Shown: positions 9,570 to 49,300 of the stretch, one piece after another
Numbering within the stretch: position 1 is the stretch's first letter
Layout of the letters: every line of letters starts with the position of its first letter
From: Tubulanus polymorphus
Taxonomy: Eukaryota; Nemertea; Palaeonemertea; Tubulaniformes; Tubulanidae
Length of the DNA stretch: 64,000 nt
Assembly: GCF_964204645.1 (NCBI RefSeq)
Contig: NC_134036.1
Span: 5,963,600 to 6,027,599 of the forward strand
Reading direction: 5' to 3'
Translations under genes and position numbers: made by a program
The notes under the pieces: generated by a model
Database searches by the model: none
What the model saw: the letters and a program-made list of their open reading frames with translations, nothing else
What the model was told of the DNA's origin: nothing

Positions 9570-10709
9570 TCAATCATAGTTTCTTTTGTTAATGGAAAAC
9601 ATCGCTTTCAGTTGATTCCGAAAGCGACGCCTCGAAGCGCAATTAATTACGAAATTACTTGACGCGACGATCATTCTGACTATATTTTGAATTTGGTTTA
9701 ATATTCTTGAAAATGAGCCTTTACCAATTTCACCATTGAGGGTAAGAATTAGATTTTGGATCGATGCTCTGAGAGCAAAAGCTTTTTTCGCTAACAATAA
9801 ACAAGAAATGAGAATTAACGTCAGAGTTAAACTACGGTCACTGCTGCTGCTGCTGCTGCTGCTGCTGTAAGAAGTTTGATTATTTGTAGACATGGTTTTT
9901 CTCGCTGCTCCTGCGCGTCTTAACGTGAAAATCAATCGGAATGTTATGAGAACCACTATCACTGTCGGGATTAAAGTAAATAAAGGAGCGCTGACAAAAA
10001 CCTCGTAATATCTGAAATAAATGTTTTTAGCAAATGGAGTCAATTTCTGAGTCCATCTCTCGTGTCCAGTGCACGCGTTACGGGTATAATTAGTAGCTCT
10101 ATATTTGAAATGATTTTTAGACTGATCACTATTTGAAATAACCACAACAAAAATGATGAAGACATAACTTTTCTTCATGCTTATAATTCTAACAGCTTTC
10201 AGAGGCAAACAAACAACGATATATCTGTCTATAGCTATTAACAATGTTATCAGATCACTGATACCAGAAAACAAATGTCGAACGTTTTGAGTGTATGAAT
10301 ACATGCGCTTCATAACGTGGTTTATTTCAACAGTCATATCGAGTAAGAGTGTGTGACGGTAGAGCCGATACTGAAACTCAAATACAACAAATGACAAACA
10401 AAGCAACATGTCCGTTACGGCCAAACACCTCAAATAAAATATGCTGGTGTTGTTTGAACGTTCTTTGCCAAGAACAATAAGAGACAGTAAATTTGTGCCG
10501 AAACCGAAGATGGCAATTGTGAAAATAACGTAGGTCGTGATCTGTAAATACAGATTTACGTGAAACGGTTTGTAATCGGCGTGATGGATGTATTTACACC
10601 GCGGATGAGGTTTAAACCCACCCGCCGTCTCCGTGGTGATTGTTGTCATGTTTGATCCGTTGAGGACGAGGAACAGAGCGCCAACCGATACATTTTCTTT
10701 GACCATCAT
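9570..10709 (-). CDS. Class A GPCR, array family member
   Basis: Intronless gene of 379 aa from the first ATG at 10709 (MMVKENVSV). The N-tail has N-x-S/T sites and the family motif HPRCKYIHHADYK. TM1 ITTYVIFTIAIFGFGTNLL follows, and TM3 ends in IDRYIVVCLPLK (intact DRY). Loop 2 has ACTGHERWTQKL. A serine run encoded by AGC repeats sits in intracellular loop 3. TM7 reads SSNFVINC, so the Tyr of NxxxY is Asn here. The tail is basic (RRRFRNQLKAMF). The Cys normally at the top of TM3 is absent. It lies outside the DTHD1-like gene, unlike the five relatives at 27-39 kb. Orphan membrane receptor. Confidence 0.88.
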   Translation of the reverse strand: MMVKENVSVGALFLVLNGSNMTTITTETAGGFKPHPRCKYIHHADYKPFHVNLYLQITTYVIFTIAIFGFGTNLLSLIVLGKERSNNTSIFYLRCLAVTDMLLCLSFVVFEFQYRLYRHTLLLDMTVEINHVMKRMYSYTQNVRHLFSGISDLITLLIAIDRYIVVCLPLKAVRIISMKKSYVFIIFVVVISNSDQSKNHFKYRATNYTRNACTGHERWTQKLTPFAKNIYFRYYEVFVSAPLFTLIPTVIVVLITFRLIFTLRRAGAARKTMSTNNQTSYSSSSSSSSSDRSLTLTLILISCLLLAKKAFALRASIQNLILTLNGEIGKGSFSRILNQIQNIVRMIVASSNFVINCASRRRFRNQLKAMFSINKRNYD

Positions 10710-11154
10710 TTCAGTCTGCGCACAGCGCACAGTCACCGGTTGTTAATAGAGAAACAATCGGTTCAAACTTCCATGTATATCTTATTCTACCAAGAACCTG
10801 CAGTAGCCCAGTTACTAATAATTGCGTTGAAGCCGAGGGGCTGGGAGTTGATGAAATAATGCAGTTCTTGAGTTGACGCCCGACACCGAAGATAAAAAAC
10901 CTGCAATTTCAATGCAGCAAACTTCTACCCAACCATTACATTCGAAAAGATGGAGATAGCTAGATCCAAATTGCCGAGAGTGCAGAAAAACCTATGCGCA
11001 TATAACTTACTGTTGAATCATGTAAGATATGTGCACAAAATAGATTTCAACAACCGATTGCTTCTTCGTATGTTTTCTGCCCCCACCCGGTTTGAATTTT
11101 AGGTGTCCCAACTAAACCGAGTTAGATACTAAATGTTCTCTTGCTTTCTTATCT

Positions 11155-11340
11155 AACTAAGAGACAGAGGCTAACGTATTTTTCAAACTAATACTCAGTA
11201 TTTTGACATCAACTCGGGATAGAATTAAACCCGACTCAGAGTGTATTGTATTTCAAAAACTCGACATCACCTCGGGGGTAGAATTCTGCCTCATATTTAC
11301 CACAGTAAAATACTGTATTTAAAAATTAAACGGGAACTGC
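11155..11340. repeat. GPCR spacer satellite
   Basis: Two diverged copies of the unit with AAGAGACAGAG, ATTTCAAAAACTC and CAACTCGGGATAGAAT words, about 450 bp upstream of the receptor at 9570-10709, at a position comparable to the other array members. Confidence 0.65.
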
Positions 11341-11602
11341 AGTGACAAAACTATAATTTGCCATTCATTCCTACTCTGGTTGTACGACACGATTATCTTT
11401 ATCTTTAACTTTACTGAATCTGGAGTCTGATCGTATTCTATGTGCTAGCATTTTTATTGTTAAACCCTGGGAAAACTTAAGAATAACAATAAAAAAGTTA
11501 ATGATTTAAAAGAATTAGAGGATTAAAACAGCATCTTTTAATTTAATTTGTTCTATATATTTTGACTATAAAAATGAGTGAAAATAAGGTATTAGAAATA
11601 TT

Positions 11603-11644
11603 ACATCTAATATATTAAAATCAACAGAATATTAAATCAATTAT
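11603..11644 (+). repeat. Left arm of 42-bp perfect inverted repeat
   Basis: The reverse complement of 12067-12108 (core AATCAACAGAATATTAAATC). The arms are separated by about 420 bp and sit within the AT-rich island; they are internal and not at its ends. Confidence 0.85.
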
Positions 11645-11645
11645 T

Positions 11646-11852
11646 ATGATTTCAGGTTTATTTTCATTCTCAGTTTATACTATAAAACAGTTGTTAGAAT
11701 TCTATGATTGTTGTAAAATTAGATATACTGAATTGAAAGAAAATATAAATTATATTTCAGATAGATTGAATAATATTAAATGCTGTGAAATATGCAATAA
11801 AAGATATAAAAATAAAAAATCATACGTATTAAATACGCATTTAATACATTGA
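11646..11852 (+). CDS. Small ORF with C2H2-like motif in the AT-rich island
   Basis: 68 aa from ATG at 11646. The front is hydrophobic (MISGLFSFSVYTI), the middle is a short charged helix (ELKENINYISDRLNN), and the end is CEICNKRYKNKKSY then THLIH, a CxxC...HxxxH pattern with slightly irregular spacing. It is not recognised as a known protein. In such AT-rich DNA a 68-codon ORF can occur by chance, so coding status is uncertain. Confidence 0.3.
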   Translation: MISGLFSFSVYTIKQLLEFYDCCKIRYTELKENINYISDRLNNIKCCEICNKRYKNKKSYVLNTHLIH

Positions 11853-12066
11853 TACGTATTTAATACGTATTCAATACATCGATACCTCAACCCTCCTTTT
11901 TTAACACAAATATAATTTACTCATTTTCATACATTTCAACTAATATATTTTATATTTTCAGCTAATTTAACAGTCGATTTCTTATTTTGATTCATATAAT
12001 TTTTCATCAAGTTCATGAATATACATATGATTCCTTAATGATTTTTTATTTTTGATTTAATAATTT

Positions 12067-12108
12067 ATAATTGATTTAATATTCTGTTGATTTTAATATA
12101 TTAGATGT
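12067..12108 (-). repeat. Right arm of 42-bp perfect inverted repeat
   Basis: Mirror of 11603-11644. On this strand it follows a short ORF beginning METITERITSNILKSTEY, which stops inside the arm. Confidence 0.85.
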
Positions 12109-12196
12109 TATTCTTTCTGTGATTGTTTCCATTTAACTTCTTTAATTTCTTGCTCAATTTTATATTTTCATTAATCAAATCCTTACTGATATTTTC

Positions 12197-12286
12197 CTAA
12201 TAAAAGAAAAGCGCAGCCAATATTAATCCTCCTGCTACAAGATAATGTTTCAAATCACTTTTCCCAGTTGGAATGAAACCATCCAT
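12197..12286 (-). CDS. 29-aa ORF with one membrane segment
   Basis: ATG at 12286. Sequence starts MDGFIPTGKSDLKHYL and continues into a hydrophobic stretch (VAGGLILAALFFY) that runs to the stop. Small single-pass proteins of this form occur in viruses and mobile elements, but length alone gives no proof. Confidence 0.25.
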   Translation of the reverse strand: MDGFIPTGKSDLKHYLVAGGLILAALFFY

Positions 12287-12410
12287 TTATTTAAGAAAGA
12301 AATTAGAAAATTAATAAATATTTGCTAGTTTTTAATTAAATATTTTATAATCATTTTTAGAATATTAAACTTTTAAATGATTAAATCAAATAACAATTAA
12401 ATTTACAGCC

Positions 12411-12570
12411 AAACAATTTAACATTTCAACAGTCGAACAATTTAACATTTTAACAGTCAAACAATTTAACATTTCAACTGTCAAACAATTTATCATTTCA
12501 ACTGTCAAACAATTTATCATTTCAACTGTCAAACAATATATTATTTCAACTGTCAAACAATTTATCTGAA
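12411..12570. repeat. 24-bp tandem repeat, seven copies
   Basis: Unit AAACAATTTAACATTTCAACTGTC with starts at 12411, 12435, 12459, 12483, 12507, 12531 and 12555. Copies differ by single bases. It ends just before the (AT)n run. Confidence 0.9.
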
Positions 12571-12583
12571 AATAAGAATTTAA

Positions 12584-12744
<161 letters not shown>

Positions 12745-12775
12745 CATATATATTTTATTCATGTATCTGATTATT

Positions 12776-13053
12776 TTAAGAGTAATAGGGATAATGGGCT
12801 TTCATATCAAAGGTTGAAAGGGCGAGTGAGTAAAAAATGAAAAATATGAAAATAATAATAATTTCTATTTGAATTAGGAGTGAAATTCATATAAAATGAA
12901 AAATAAATTCGAGTGTGCGAGAATTATTTTTCATTTTACATGAGTTTCGCTACTAATTCAAATATAAATTGTTATTATTTTCATGTTTTTCATTTTTTAC
13001 AAGCTCGACCTTTCGACCTTTGGTATGAAAGCCCATTATCCCTATTACTCATG
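12776..13053. mobile_element. Fold-back element with ends AGTAATAGGGATAATGGGC
   Basis: An imperfect palindrome of about 275 bp: the left arm (AGTAATAGGGATAATGGGCTTTC...) is mirrored to the right end (...GAAAGCCCATTATCCCTATTACT). It differs in sequence from the fold-backs with hammerhead-like cores. Its right flank CATGACTTTTGC continues the unfilled-site homology. Confidence 0.75.
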
Positions 13054-13899
13054 ACTTTTGCTATATCGAATGGTTTTATTGTATCGTTAAACGTATTTCA
13101 AATATAGACAATTTCCCGAATCCACAATATAATACGCCGTACAATACAGTTCGCATCTCTTTGCCTTCGAGGACGCCACGACAAACGGAATTTTGAACAA
13201 ATTCTTTTCCACAACTGAAAAATAGAGACACCTGAAAGCGAAATATATCGCGCGTGAGTCAGGTGAATTATATAGATGCCATTGTCCGATAGCATTCATG
13301 ATTTTAAAAATATGTCTTAATCAAATAGTCTTATCGCGCTCGACAGGGGATATTCTACTGTATGGTGTAAAAAGGTTCGATACTTTGTTTAGGGTTCGGT
13401 ATTTAAGCCTTGATTCCTCGAGGCGAATAGTAAATATTTTCAAGGCACACCGACCGGCACGTTTGCGTCGATTTTAACCTCGGTAACCCCCTAAATTTTG
13501 CAGTGGTAATTGTAGTTCTGACTGTGTCGTGTTAATTCATATTCTGATTTTTTACTGTATTACATATCAAATGGTTTTAGAGTTTGTTAATCGAAGGTTA
13601 TCTCTAATTTTCAAATTCTCCATTTTCTATAATGTGGTTTTGCCAATACTAAAATCAGCTAAAACCGCGTCCGACAATATTTACTGATATTTACTTGACG
13701 ATGCAATACCACTTTTTACACGCAGCCTGGCCCATACCTCAGATATCAGATAAGCCGAAGGGTATTTATAAAAAGTCTCACGAAAGATGTTACCTATTTG
13801 CTAGGGAGATCTAATAAGTGGTCAACTTCTAAAATGTTCTATAGAAGCTTCTAACAATGTTCATCTTCGAAATGACCCCATTACAACGGAAGACACCTA
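13054..13899. other. Intergenic; no gene seen
   Basis: Unique sequence with no supported exon or repeat apart from a short similarity near 13540 to 4456 (CATATCAAATGG context). Confidence 0.45.
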
Positions 13900-14364
13900 T
13901 TACGGTATAATTATTTAACTTGTATGATATCATAGGGTGATTCCGAAGGCCGCCATCTTTTATGGAGGATTCTTGGTATAAGGAGCAAATCGCACTATTA
14001 TCGGAAGAACAACAAAAATGGCTTTATTGGCAATGACTATTCATTGCTGGTATGTATACTTTCTCTGATAATGTTCGTTTAGAAGGTTGCATGCGCCAAA
14101 ATCTGTTGAAAGTTCAGCTTATTTTTTTCAAAGAGTAGCTTTCAAGTGTGCGCTCTAAAATCCTCCCGAATGTGGCCATTCATTTATCTAATGGTCTACT
14201 ACGAGTGGAAACGCATTAACAGCTTCTAGTTAGCAGTCTTCTTATTTATTCGTTTGAAATACGATTCGAACAAAGCGCATCCATTATCACTGAGGCGACA
14301 GCCGCTGCTCTACAGGAATGCCGATCGCGCGGATAAGAAATTGAAGCGACGATTACTAAGATCT
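13900..14364. repeat. 5' flank of GPCR at 14508, duplicated at 9065-9521
   Basis: Partner of the copy at 9065. It ends about 145 bp before the receptor start codon, so it likely includes promoter sequence of that gene. Confidence 0.7.
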
Positions 14365-14507
14365 GCCGGAATAACGGTGTGTCGCGTCGACATCAGCGGG
14401 TTTCGTGTAACCAGTCTAACGACCTAGCGACCGCTGGGGACCAGAGTGAGCCGTGACGAAATAGACGTAGCGAGCCAACGAGTGACAAGGCTCTTATTTT
14501 CGGCGGG

Positions 14508-15482
14508 ATGAGTCTGAACCGTACCTCACGAATGTTCCTCACTCGCACGTGGCAGAACGGCGTTTGGTACGCGTTCAATATCTACATCTATTTCTGGATG
14601 GTGACCGGTGTCGCCGGAAGCGCGCTGTCCGTAATCGTGCTGTTCCGCGTGCGTCGCGCTATAGACGCGTGCAGCTTTCAGTATCTGGTTCCGCTGGCTT
14701 TTTCCGATTCGATTTTCGTCGTGACTTTCTCGATGAAATCGCTGGAACGGATTCATATTGTGGCCGGTAATGTGCAAGGTAAATACATGTTCTTCGCGAT
14801 TAGCGATGTGTCCTGTAAGCTTGGTATGGTGCTCATCAATTTCGGTATAAAAACCTCCTCCTGGGTGCTGCTATGTTTCGCCATCGAGCGCAGTGTAGCC
14901 GTGTTGGCTCCGTTACAAGTCGGGAGGCTGGTGACCCGGGCTCGACGCCGGTATTTGGTGTTGTCGATATCCGTCTATTTCACCATTACCGAGGGTGCGA
15001 TGAGCGGCCAGTTTTACGTGAAAACCTTGCACGGTCACGACGACAGTATAACACGGAATTGTCAGACATACATGCTCGCAAGCATTTTGACAAAAGTCAA
15101 GATCGTATATTCGATCGCGGTAACCATAATAATCCCGTTAAGCGGTTTTGCCGTATCCACCGCGCTGATCGCTAGTCAGTTTTCCAGACGAGACGCCCGC
15201 TTCAAAAATACCTACACCTCCGAACAGGAACGCAGATGCGTGCGCAATCTGATTTGCATAGTCGTGGCGTATTTCCTGTTTAACATGCCGAATACGGCGT
15301 TCATGATCCTGCAAGCTACGTCGAGCGTGTTGTCGCGATTACCAGTGCATATGCTGCATTTTTCTTCATTGTTAAGCGGCGTCCTGATGATCACGAATAG
15401 CGGCGTGAACTTTTTCATTTACGTCGTCAATTTGAAATTGTTCCGCGACGAATTGACGCGTCTGATGTTCGGGATTCGTTAA
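14508..15482 (+). CDS. Class A GPCR, orphan
   Basis: Single-exon gene, 324 aa, ATG at 14508, stop TAA at 15482. GC-richer coding sequence than its surroundings. TM1 near residues 25-48 (VAGSALSVIVLF, with Ser in place of Asn of the GN motif), TM2 with LAFSDSIF, a Cys before TM3 (DVSCKLG), TM3 ending in an ERS triplet in place of DRY (FAIERSVAVLAPLQ), a Cys in loop 2 (ITRNCQTY), TM5 (YSIAVTIIIPLSGF), TM6 (NLICIVVAYFLFNMPN) and TM7 with NSGVNFFIYVVN. The C-terminus is short. It was the source of the fragment at 3466-3543. It is probably a neuropeptide-type receptor, but that is not shown by the sequence. Confidence 0.88.
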   Translation: MSLNRTSRMFLTRTWQNGVWYAFNIYIYFWMVTGVAGSALSVIVLFRVRRAIDACSFQYLVPLAFSDSIFVVTFSMKSLERIHIVAGNVQGKYMFFAISDVSCKLGMVLINFGIKTSSWVLLCFAIERSVAVLAPLQVGRLVTRARRRYLVLSISVYFTITEGAMSGQFYVKTLHGHDDSITRNCQTYMLASILTKVKIVYSIAVTIIIPLSGFAVSTALIASQFSRRDARFKNTYTSEQERRCVRNLICIVVAYFLFNMPNTAFMILQATSSVLSRLPVHMLHFSSLLSGVLMITNSGVNFFIYVVNLKLFRDELTRLMFGIR

Positions 15483-16881
15483 CCAATAGCGCAGTTGATG
15501 ATTTGATCTGAATCAAAATGTTGTTTATGTAAGAAGTTAGTCTAACAGCTCGGTCAAATGGTATTTTGTTTCTAAAAGCTGCAACTGTACCGTCGTCATG
15601 TTCGTCCGGGTTACTCGTAATTGGAACTGGTATCAAAGTGAATTGTCCGTTTTCCAGTAAAACCAAACGACATTCAAAGATAGAAATTATAACAAACGCA
15701 CAAACAAACAAAAAATTAAACAAAAAACACAGTCATCTGTTATATAAAATAGTTTTATGTATTTGAAATTGTTGAAATTGTTTCAAATATAGATGACGTA
15801 TAGTTATTATATATGATTTCCTTATTCCTTATTACTTACAATACGCGCCGTACGCAATCCGAACCATATGATACTAAAGACGCCCTGTTTAAAAAGTTTC
15901 GAATATATTCCCTTCAACGACAACTACAAAAATAAAAAATATAGCCGCCAAGCAGCGTAAACGGGTTTTGTGACCTAACGGGAAAATAGGAATTGAAAAC
16001 CTCATTGCCGAGGATTCGAAACAGAGATTGGGAACATGAAACAGGCGCGACTTTTGGTGCTAAGAATGCCCCGGTCAAAATGTTTCGAATATATTCACTT
16101 CAACGAGAGAAATATAAAAAAATAAGGCGAAACGTTATTTTTTTCAATTGAATCATTTTATCTTATATCCTATTTAGATTGCTCGTGAAACGTGTCCATT
16201 TGATATTTAATTGAATCACATTTCATCTTATATCCGAATTTATTCCCTACGAGAGGGCAGCAGCTTGCCACTTATCACATAGTTTCGTATTTGATATGAA
16301 TATAGTTTTTTTCTAAGAATCGAGTTGAAGAGTTGTCTAAGCACATAGTTACTAAATAAAAGACATTTGAATCGTATACGATGGCCCTTTCTTACTTATT
16401 GCCAATACATTCAACATTTCGTTTAGATTTTCGAAAAGAATCTGCAGTATATCGATAATCACTAAAACCTAAACCTAAATATACGAAAGCTTTAGCAGAA
16501 AGTAAATCAGATATCTCAATGGAAACTCGCGTGGTCATATTTCAATATATCCGGGTGGCAGAAATCGAGTTCGAAGTTGATCGCAAAATCAACAGCTTAT
16601 CTCCACAATACCGCCATCGCAAGGGCGATTTTGACCCAGGCTAAATTGTTCCCGTTTTACATCGAGTCCTTTTTGAGTGTTTACTTGTTTTGGATTTGAC
16701 ACGCCTCGCTTGCCACAGCATCGTTTTAGCAGCAGCTTTGTATCGAATGAGTCGTTTACCATGGGCCAAATTTGGCTCGGATCTGATTCGCCGCGCCAAT
16801 TTGGCCCGGGGCAAATCGACTCCGTGCGATCGCGGCTAACGCTCGTCTAGCGGGATAGCCCGAATTATGAATGACGCCGTC
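15483..16881. other. Between GPCR and end of the DTHD1-like gene
   Basis: No gene seen. A partial direct repeat of about 190 bp period starts with AGTTTCGAATATATTC near 15894 and ATGTTTCGAATATATTC near 16079. The word GCCAAGCAGCGTAAACGGGTTT near 15950 resembles GCAAAGCAGCGACAACGGGTTT near 7594. The 3' UTR of the DTHD1-like gene must extend into this stretch from the right. Confidence 0.45.
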
Positions 16882-45027
<28,146 letters not shown>

Positions 45028-45179
45028 TGCACCGGCTACGATTTGGGGTCACTGAAAAAAGAAAACACGGAAAACTAGTTGAATTATATATGAACACCAT
45101 GAAAACAAGCGTCTGTCCTTTGTCCATGATTTTAAGTAAAAGCATCTACAAATATATGCTTAATTTGCGATTACGATAA
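45028..45179. other. 5' side of the DTHD1-like gene
   Basis: Probable 5' UTR or promoter side. A CT-rich/AG boundary shortly before the ATG cannot be confirmed as a splice site. No TATA box is evident. Confidence 0.35.
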
Positions 45180-45390
45180 ACAGTCAAGAACAGTCTTTGA
45201 AAATGGCTTGGTGGCCCCCGGATTGTTAGGAACAGTCTCTGAAAATGGTTTACTGCCCCATGATTGTCAGGAACAGTCCCTGAAAGTAGTGACGTCCCCT
45301 GATTATCAGGTGTAGTTTCTGAAATGTTTTACTTTTCACTGATCGTCCCTAAAAAAGGCATTCTATCTCCAGATTGTCTCTATTGGTAGG
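45180..45390. repeat. Minisatellite of about 55 bp
   Basis: Four diverged units with GTCAGGAACAGTCTCTGAAA and a TGCCCCCTGATT word, starting about 150 bp upstream of the DTHD1-like start codon. Confidence 0.7.
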
Positions 45391-45859
45391 TTTTACTAGT
45401 CGCCAACGCTTCACAAAGCTACGAATAGTGTTTAGCAAAGACTGTTCGGTCTCCAGACATTACCCTTCACAAAAAAACATGTTTACTCTCCGACTGTATC
45501 GGTTATTTTCATTTTCTGCCTAAAGCATTTCGAAAAAATCAATTACGTTCGGTACAATGAATATTTTCATGTAGAGTACCCATATTGTGTATATCAGGCT
45601 AATAGCATTCTTGCGCTCAATCTACGAGCTAAGCTGTAATTCCAAACCTCTTATTTGGCCATCCAATTACAAGGTATTCATTGATAGATAGTTCGGCGTA
45701 TTCAAGTGTCAAGTTTTGTGGAACCAATTTCAACGCGTAGATTTGAGAACAGAATACGCTGATATCTTAGCTCTACCGTTTGGAAGGACTTTGCAATGTG
45801 CAATATTCGTAAGCTGTGTTTTATATTCAAGAAAAAAAAATTCGGGATCTACATATTTT

Positions 45860-46270
45860 GATTTTGAAAATCATTCAAAATGAGATGATCATCATTAGTA
45901 ACTAATCACTATAATTTCACTGAATTGTTGAGTTTATCGAGAATCAGAAGGTCGTCATTAGTAACAAATAATAATTTTATTGAATCCTTGAAGTTATCGA
46001 GAGCGAAAAGGTCGCCATTAGTATAACTAATCATAATTTTACTGAATTGTTGAAGTTATCGAGAATGAGAAGGTAGTCATTAGTAAATAATCATAATTTA
46101 ACTGAATCTTTTAAGTTATCGAGAATGACAAGGTCGTCATTAGTAACTAAACATTATCTTACTGAATCGTTGACGATATTGAGAATGAGAAAGTCGCAAT
46201 TTGGTAACTAATCATAATTTGACTGAATCATTGAAATCATTGAGAATGAGCAGGTGTCACTAACGATTAA
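45860..46270. repeat. Minisatellite of about 60 bp, reverse of the 26240 family
   Basis: About seven copies of GAGAATGAGAAGGTCGTCAT, TAGTAACTAATCATAATTTT and ACTGAATCGTTGAAGTTATC. Confidence 0.88.
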
Positions 46271-46760
46271 TCATGTATTACTGAAATACAGAACTACAGA
46301 TCAAAACCGGCAGTTGGGGACAGAATTTTTCCCATCATTATGTTCTATATATTTCGCCCGCGGTTTATACACGACGTGTAAGCCGCTTAAACCGTACACA
46401 CAAATAAAGCCCGCTATTGTCGAGCCTGAAGGTAAAAGAAACAAAAACAAATCCAACCACGCTTATACGATTTTCCATTATAAAGAAAACCATACATTTT
46501 CAGGCAGAGGCGGGTACAGATGCGGCTTTGATTTGACTCTGAAACCAGTTTCAGGGGTAAATTTAGGGGGAAATTGTGAGATATGTACAAACCCACCAAA
46601 AACCTTTTTCATTGGCCCTTTCTATTTTCCAAACAAAGATACTTGATGCATTTCAATGTAGTAGTGTCCCTGATACTGCCTTTGTGGACTTCAAAGTGCC
46701 CTTTTGGGATGTGACAAGTCCTTCAAATTTGGCCTCCGCCCGTGAGTCCCACAGTTGCGA
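46271..46760. other. No gene seen
   Basis: One open frame of about 130 codons runs through here but shows no domain, biased composition or splice context that would support it. Confidence 0.4.
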
Positions 46761-47170
46761 AGCTTTAATTCGACTCTGAAACCAGCTGCACAGTTGCGTT
46801 GGTTTAAATTGGTCAGTGGAGCAGTTCCACAGTTGTATGGCTTTGATTTGGCTCTGAAACCAGCTTCACAATAATTATTGTGTGGCTTTAATTTGACTAT
46901 AAAACCAGTTTAATGTTTGGCTTAGATTTGACTCTGAACTAGTTTAACAGTTGTGTGGCTTAAATTTGACAACGAAACCAGTTACACAGTTGCGCGGTTT
47001 AAATCTGACTCTGGATCAGTACAACTCGCGTGGAATCAACTCCACTCGACTATTTCGTTTTTAACGCCAGTCGACATACGTGACGATTAATCCGACCCCG
47101 GAACCCGTTGCACAGGTTCGATCTAATCCACTTCCACAGTTCTGTGGGTTTTATGGGTTTTATCTTAACC
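46760..47170. repeat. Minisatellite of about 56 bp
   Basis: Six or so diverged units with CCACAGTTGTGTGGCTTTAA, TTTGACTCTGAAACCAG. A reverse-orientation relative occurs at 53300-53500. Confidence 0.7.
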
Positions 47171-47659
47171 CAGTTCCACCAGTGACCCAAAGCGACGACA
47201 TCAGTGTGTCATAGGGTCGATAATTCGACGCATTTTCATAGTAATGTCGTCCGTATTTGTTCGATTACGTTAAAACCCGCGCTGTTAACAAACTCCATTT
47301 AATCATTGTTTCGGTCAATCGTTTAGTGTCTATAGTAACCCTGGTTACGGGTGACATTACGATGGTAAACACACACGAATGTAGCCCGGAAGCGTGAAAA
47401 TGAGTGTCGCACGCCATCGTTGAGAAAAAAAAACATTGATTCACCGATAGACAATTGAGTCATTTGTCATAATATCTGTTACGCCGAAGTGAGAAATTTT
47501 GCCTAGCTCCGTAAAACTGGTAGGATTCTAATTACATAAAAAACTGGATGCCGATGCCTTATTCAATGTCCAAATATATTTGAATCGCGAATGAAAGTTG
47601 TGTTGGTCAGTTTTAAAATTGGCTTGACTATAAGGGCTATACAGATTCAATGATGAACG

Positions 47660-48020
47660 AGTACTCGTCTATTGGTTCTCGGTGAACCCCATCTCCTCAC
47701 AGCTGTAGCGGGAGAGCAGCGAGTAGAACAGTCGCAATAGGTTCTCGGTGAATCCCCTCTCCTCACAGCTGTAGCGGGAGAGCAGCGAGTAGAACAGACT
47801 TGATAGGTTCTCGGTGAACCCCCTCTCCTCACAGCTGTAGCGGGAGAGCAGCGAGAAGAACAGTCGCAATAGCCTCACGGTGAACCCTCTCTCCTCACAG
47901 CTGTAGCGGGAGAGCAGCGAGTAGAACAGACTTGATAGGTTCTCGGTGAACCCTCTCTCCTCACAGCTGTAGCGGGAGAGCAGCGACAATCGGTTCTCGG
48001 TGAACCCCCTGCCCTCGCAG
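47660..48020 (-). repeat. 66-bp tandem repeat, in-frame 22-residue periodicity
   Basis: The word CTCCTCACAGCTGTAGCGGG recurs with starts at 47693, 47759, 47825, 47891 and 47957, an exact 66-bp period. On the minus strand one frame stays open for 120 codons, repeating RYSCEERGFTENL and LFYSLLS. All copies are very similar, including third positions, so the open frame may follow from the period rather than from selection. No splice sites or start context support a gene. Confidence 0.85.
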
Positions 48021-48039
48021 AAAGTTCTCAATCAATTAA

Positions 48040-49260
48040 AAAACGACAATGATTTTGACGGTGATTGTCAAGGCGTGCGCGCACGCGTGGCTCCCGGCCG
48101 GGTTTGTGCCAACCCGGTGCTATGGGAACGGCTCGTGTCCCTATCCATGCGCGGACGTAACAATCGATCACGACATCGAAATCTCTTATAGTGAGCACCG
48201 CGCGCGTCGTAATCACAATATTGTTGATCGGATGTGATAAACTTGTAATTGTTCGGCCGTGAAACGTATAATCAATCTAATTCAGTCGTGATCGTCGAAT
48301 CGATGTCGTTAGTTGAAGAATTACCGTAACGACCCGGCCGAAAGTGTTTACAGAATGATCTCGAGGCTACTGAGTCGGGGGGGGGGGGTGGGGGTGATGT
48401 CGCAATAGCAACGACTATAGTTACTCTTAACGCCGGTTTATCGATGTTGCTTCGATACCAAAAATTGCCATCATCAATTTCGAAAACGGCAAATGCGTAA
48501 CGACGATATATTGACATTCGAAAATGAAGTTTAAGCGGTTGCGTATTGGAAAGCAACAGTCGGCCTACAGTCGCGACTCAATTCTTTGGCCTTAAAATTA
48601 TATTGTCTTAATTGGTTAGATCGCATTTGCGAAAATATACAAGACAGTTTGAAACTCGATTCTAAACCTAAGCCATGTCTGCGGCCCAATCGGGTCAGTT
48701 CTATAGACGGTGGTTTAAAACCTAAAACCACTTTTAAGCTTAAGTCACTAGAAGAATATTTGAGTTAATCCCCTCCCTGTTAAAGTTAAAACAACCACTC
48801 TGTTTCACTTCCGGCGGGTGTGGCCGGTTTGTAAGGGACACCGTAAGAAATATCAAACCAATTAAGACGGTTACTCCCTTTTTCAATACCAAGATAAACG
48901 TTTAAACCAATCTTCGAAACATGGCCCAAAGATAAATGTGGTATCGCTGTAAATTATCAAAGAAATGGTTTTTTCTCCGTAATAAAATCGTATCAACTAA
49001 GTTTACCTTGGTTAGCCATTATAACTCCCTTAGGTCAATAGAATTGTGAAGTTTTTACGGAAAAAAGTTATATATTCCTGAATAACGCGTTTGTTGAGTT
49101 TGTTTGAACGCAAATCTTCTTATCGGCAAGACGTCGACGTATCCGGTCAAGCGCAGACGTTTATTTCACATTTTACCATCGATATGAAGGTATAGTTTGT
49201 TTGAAGAGTAATGAGGTTTAGCCGCTAAAAAACCGTTAGACGTATTCGATTTGAATTTCG
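48040..49260. other. Intergenic; no gene seen
   Basis: Contains a run of G near 48378-48388 and a short sequence near 48800-48845 (GGCCGGTTTGTAAGGGACACCGTA) shared with 42650-42680. Confidence 0.4.
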
Positions 49261-49300
49261 CGATTCGAAGCGCGGGTTCGAGTCCCGTTGTTGGCTCACG
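49260..49300 (+). other. tRNA T-arm-like sequence
   Basis: GCGGGTTCGAGTCCCGT would form a perfect T-arm with B box, followed by TGTTGGCT. No matching acceptor stem, D arm or anticodon arm fits upstream, so it is a tRNA-like relic or a chance B box. Confidence 0.3.

Noticed and set aside
12780-12800. Homing endonuclease site resemblance (TAGGGATAA)
   Set aside because: Only nine bases agree with the I-SceI site and they are part of the fold-back arm; chance match.
46254-46646. 130-codon plus-strand ORF
   Set aside because: No domain, no splice context, composition like the surroundings, and it starts in minisatellite sequence.
47660-48020. CRISPR-like array
   Set aside because: Unit is a direct tandem with no distinct spacers, in a eukaryotic genome. 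The same applies to the arrays at 12411 and 23330.
49260-49300. tRNA gene
   Set aside because: T-arm and B box are present but no acceptor, D or anticodon arm can be fitted.
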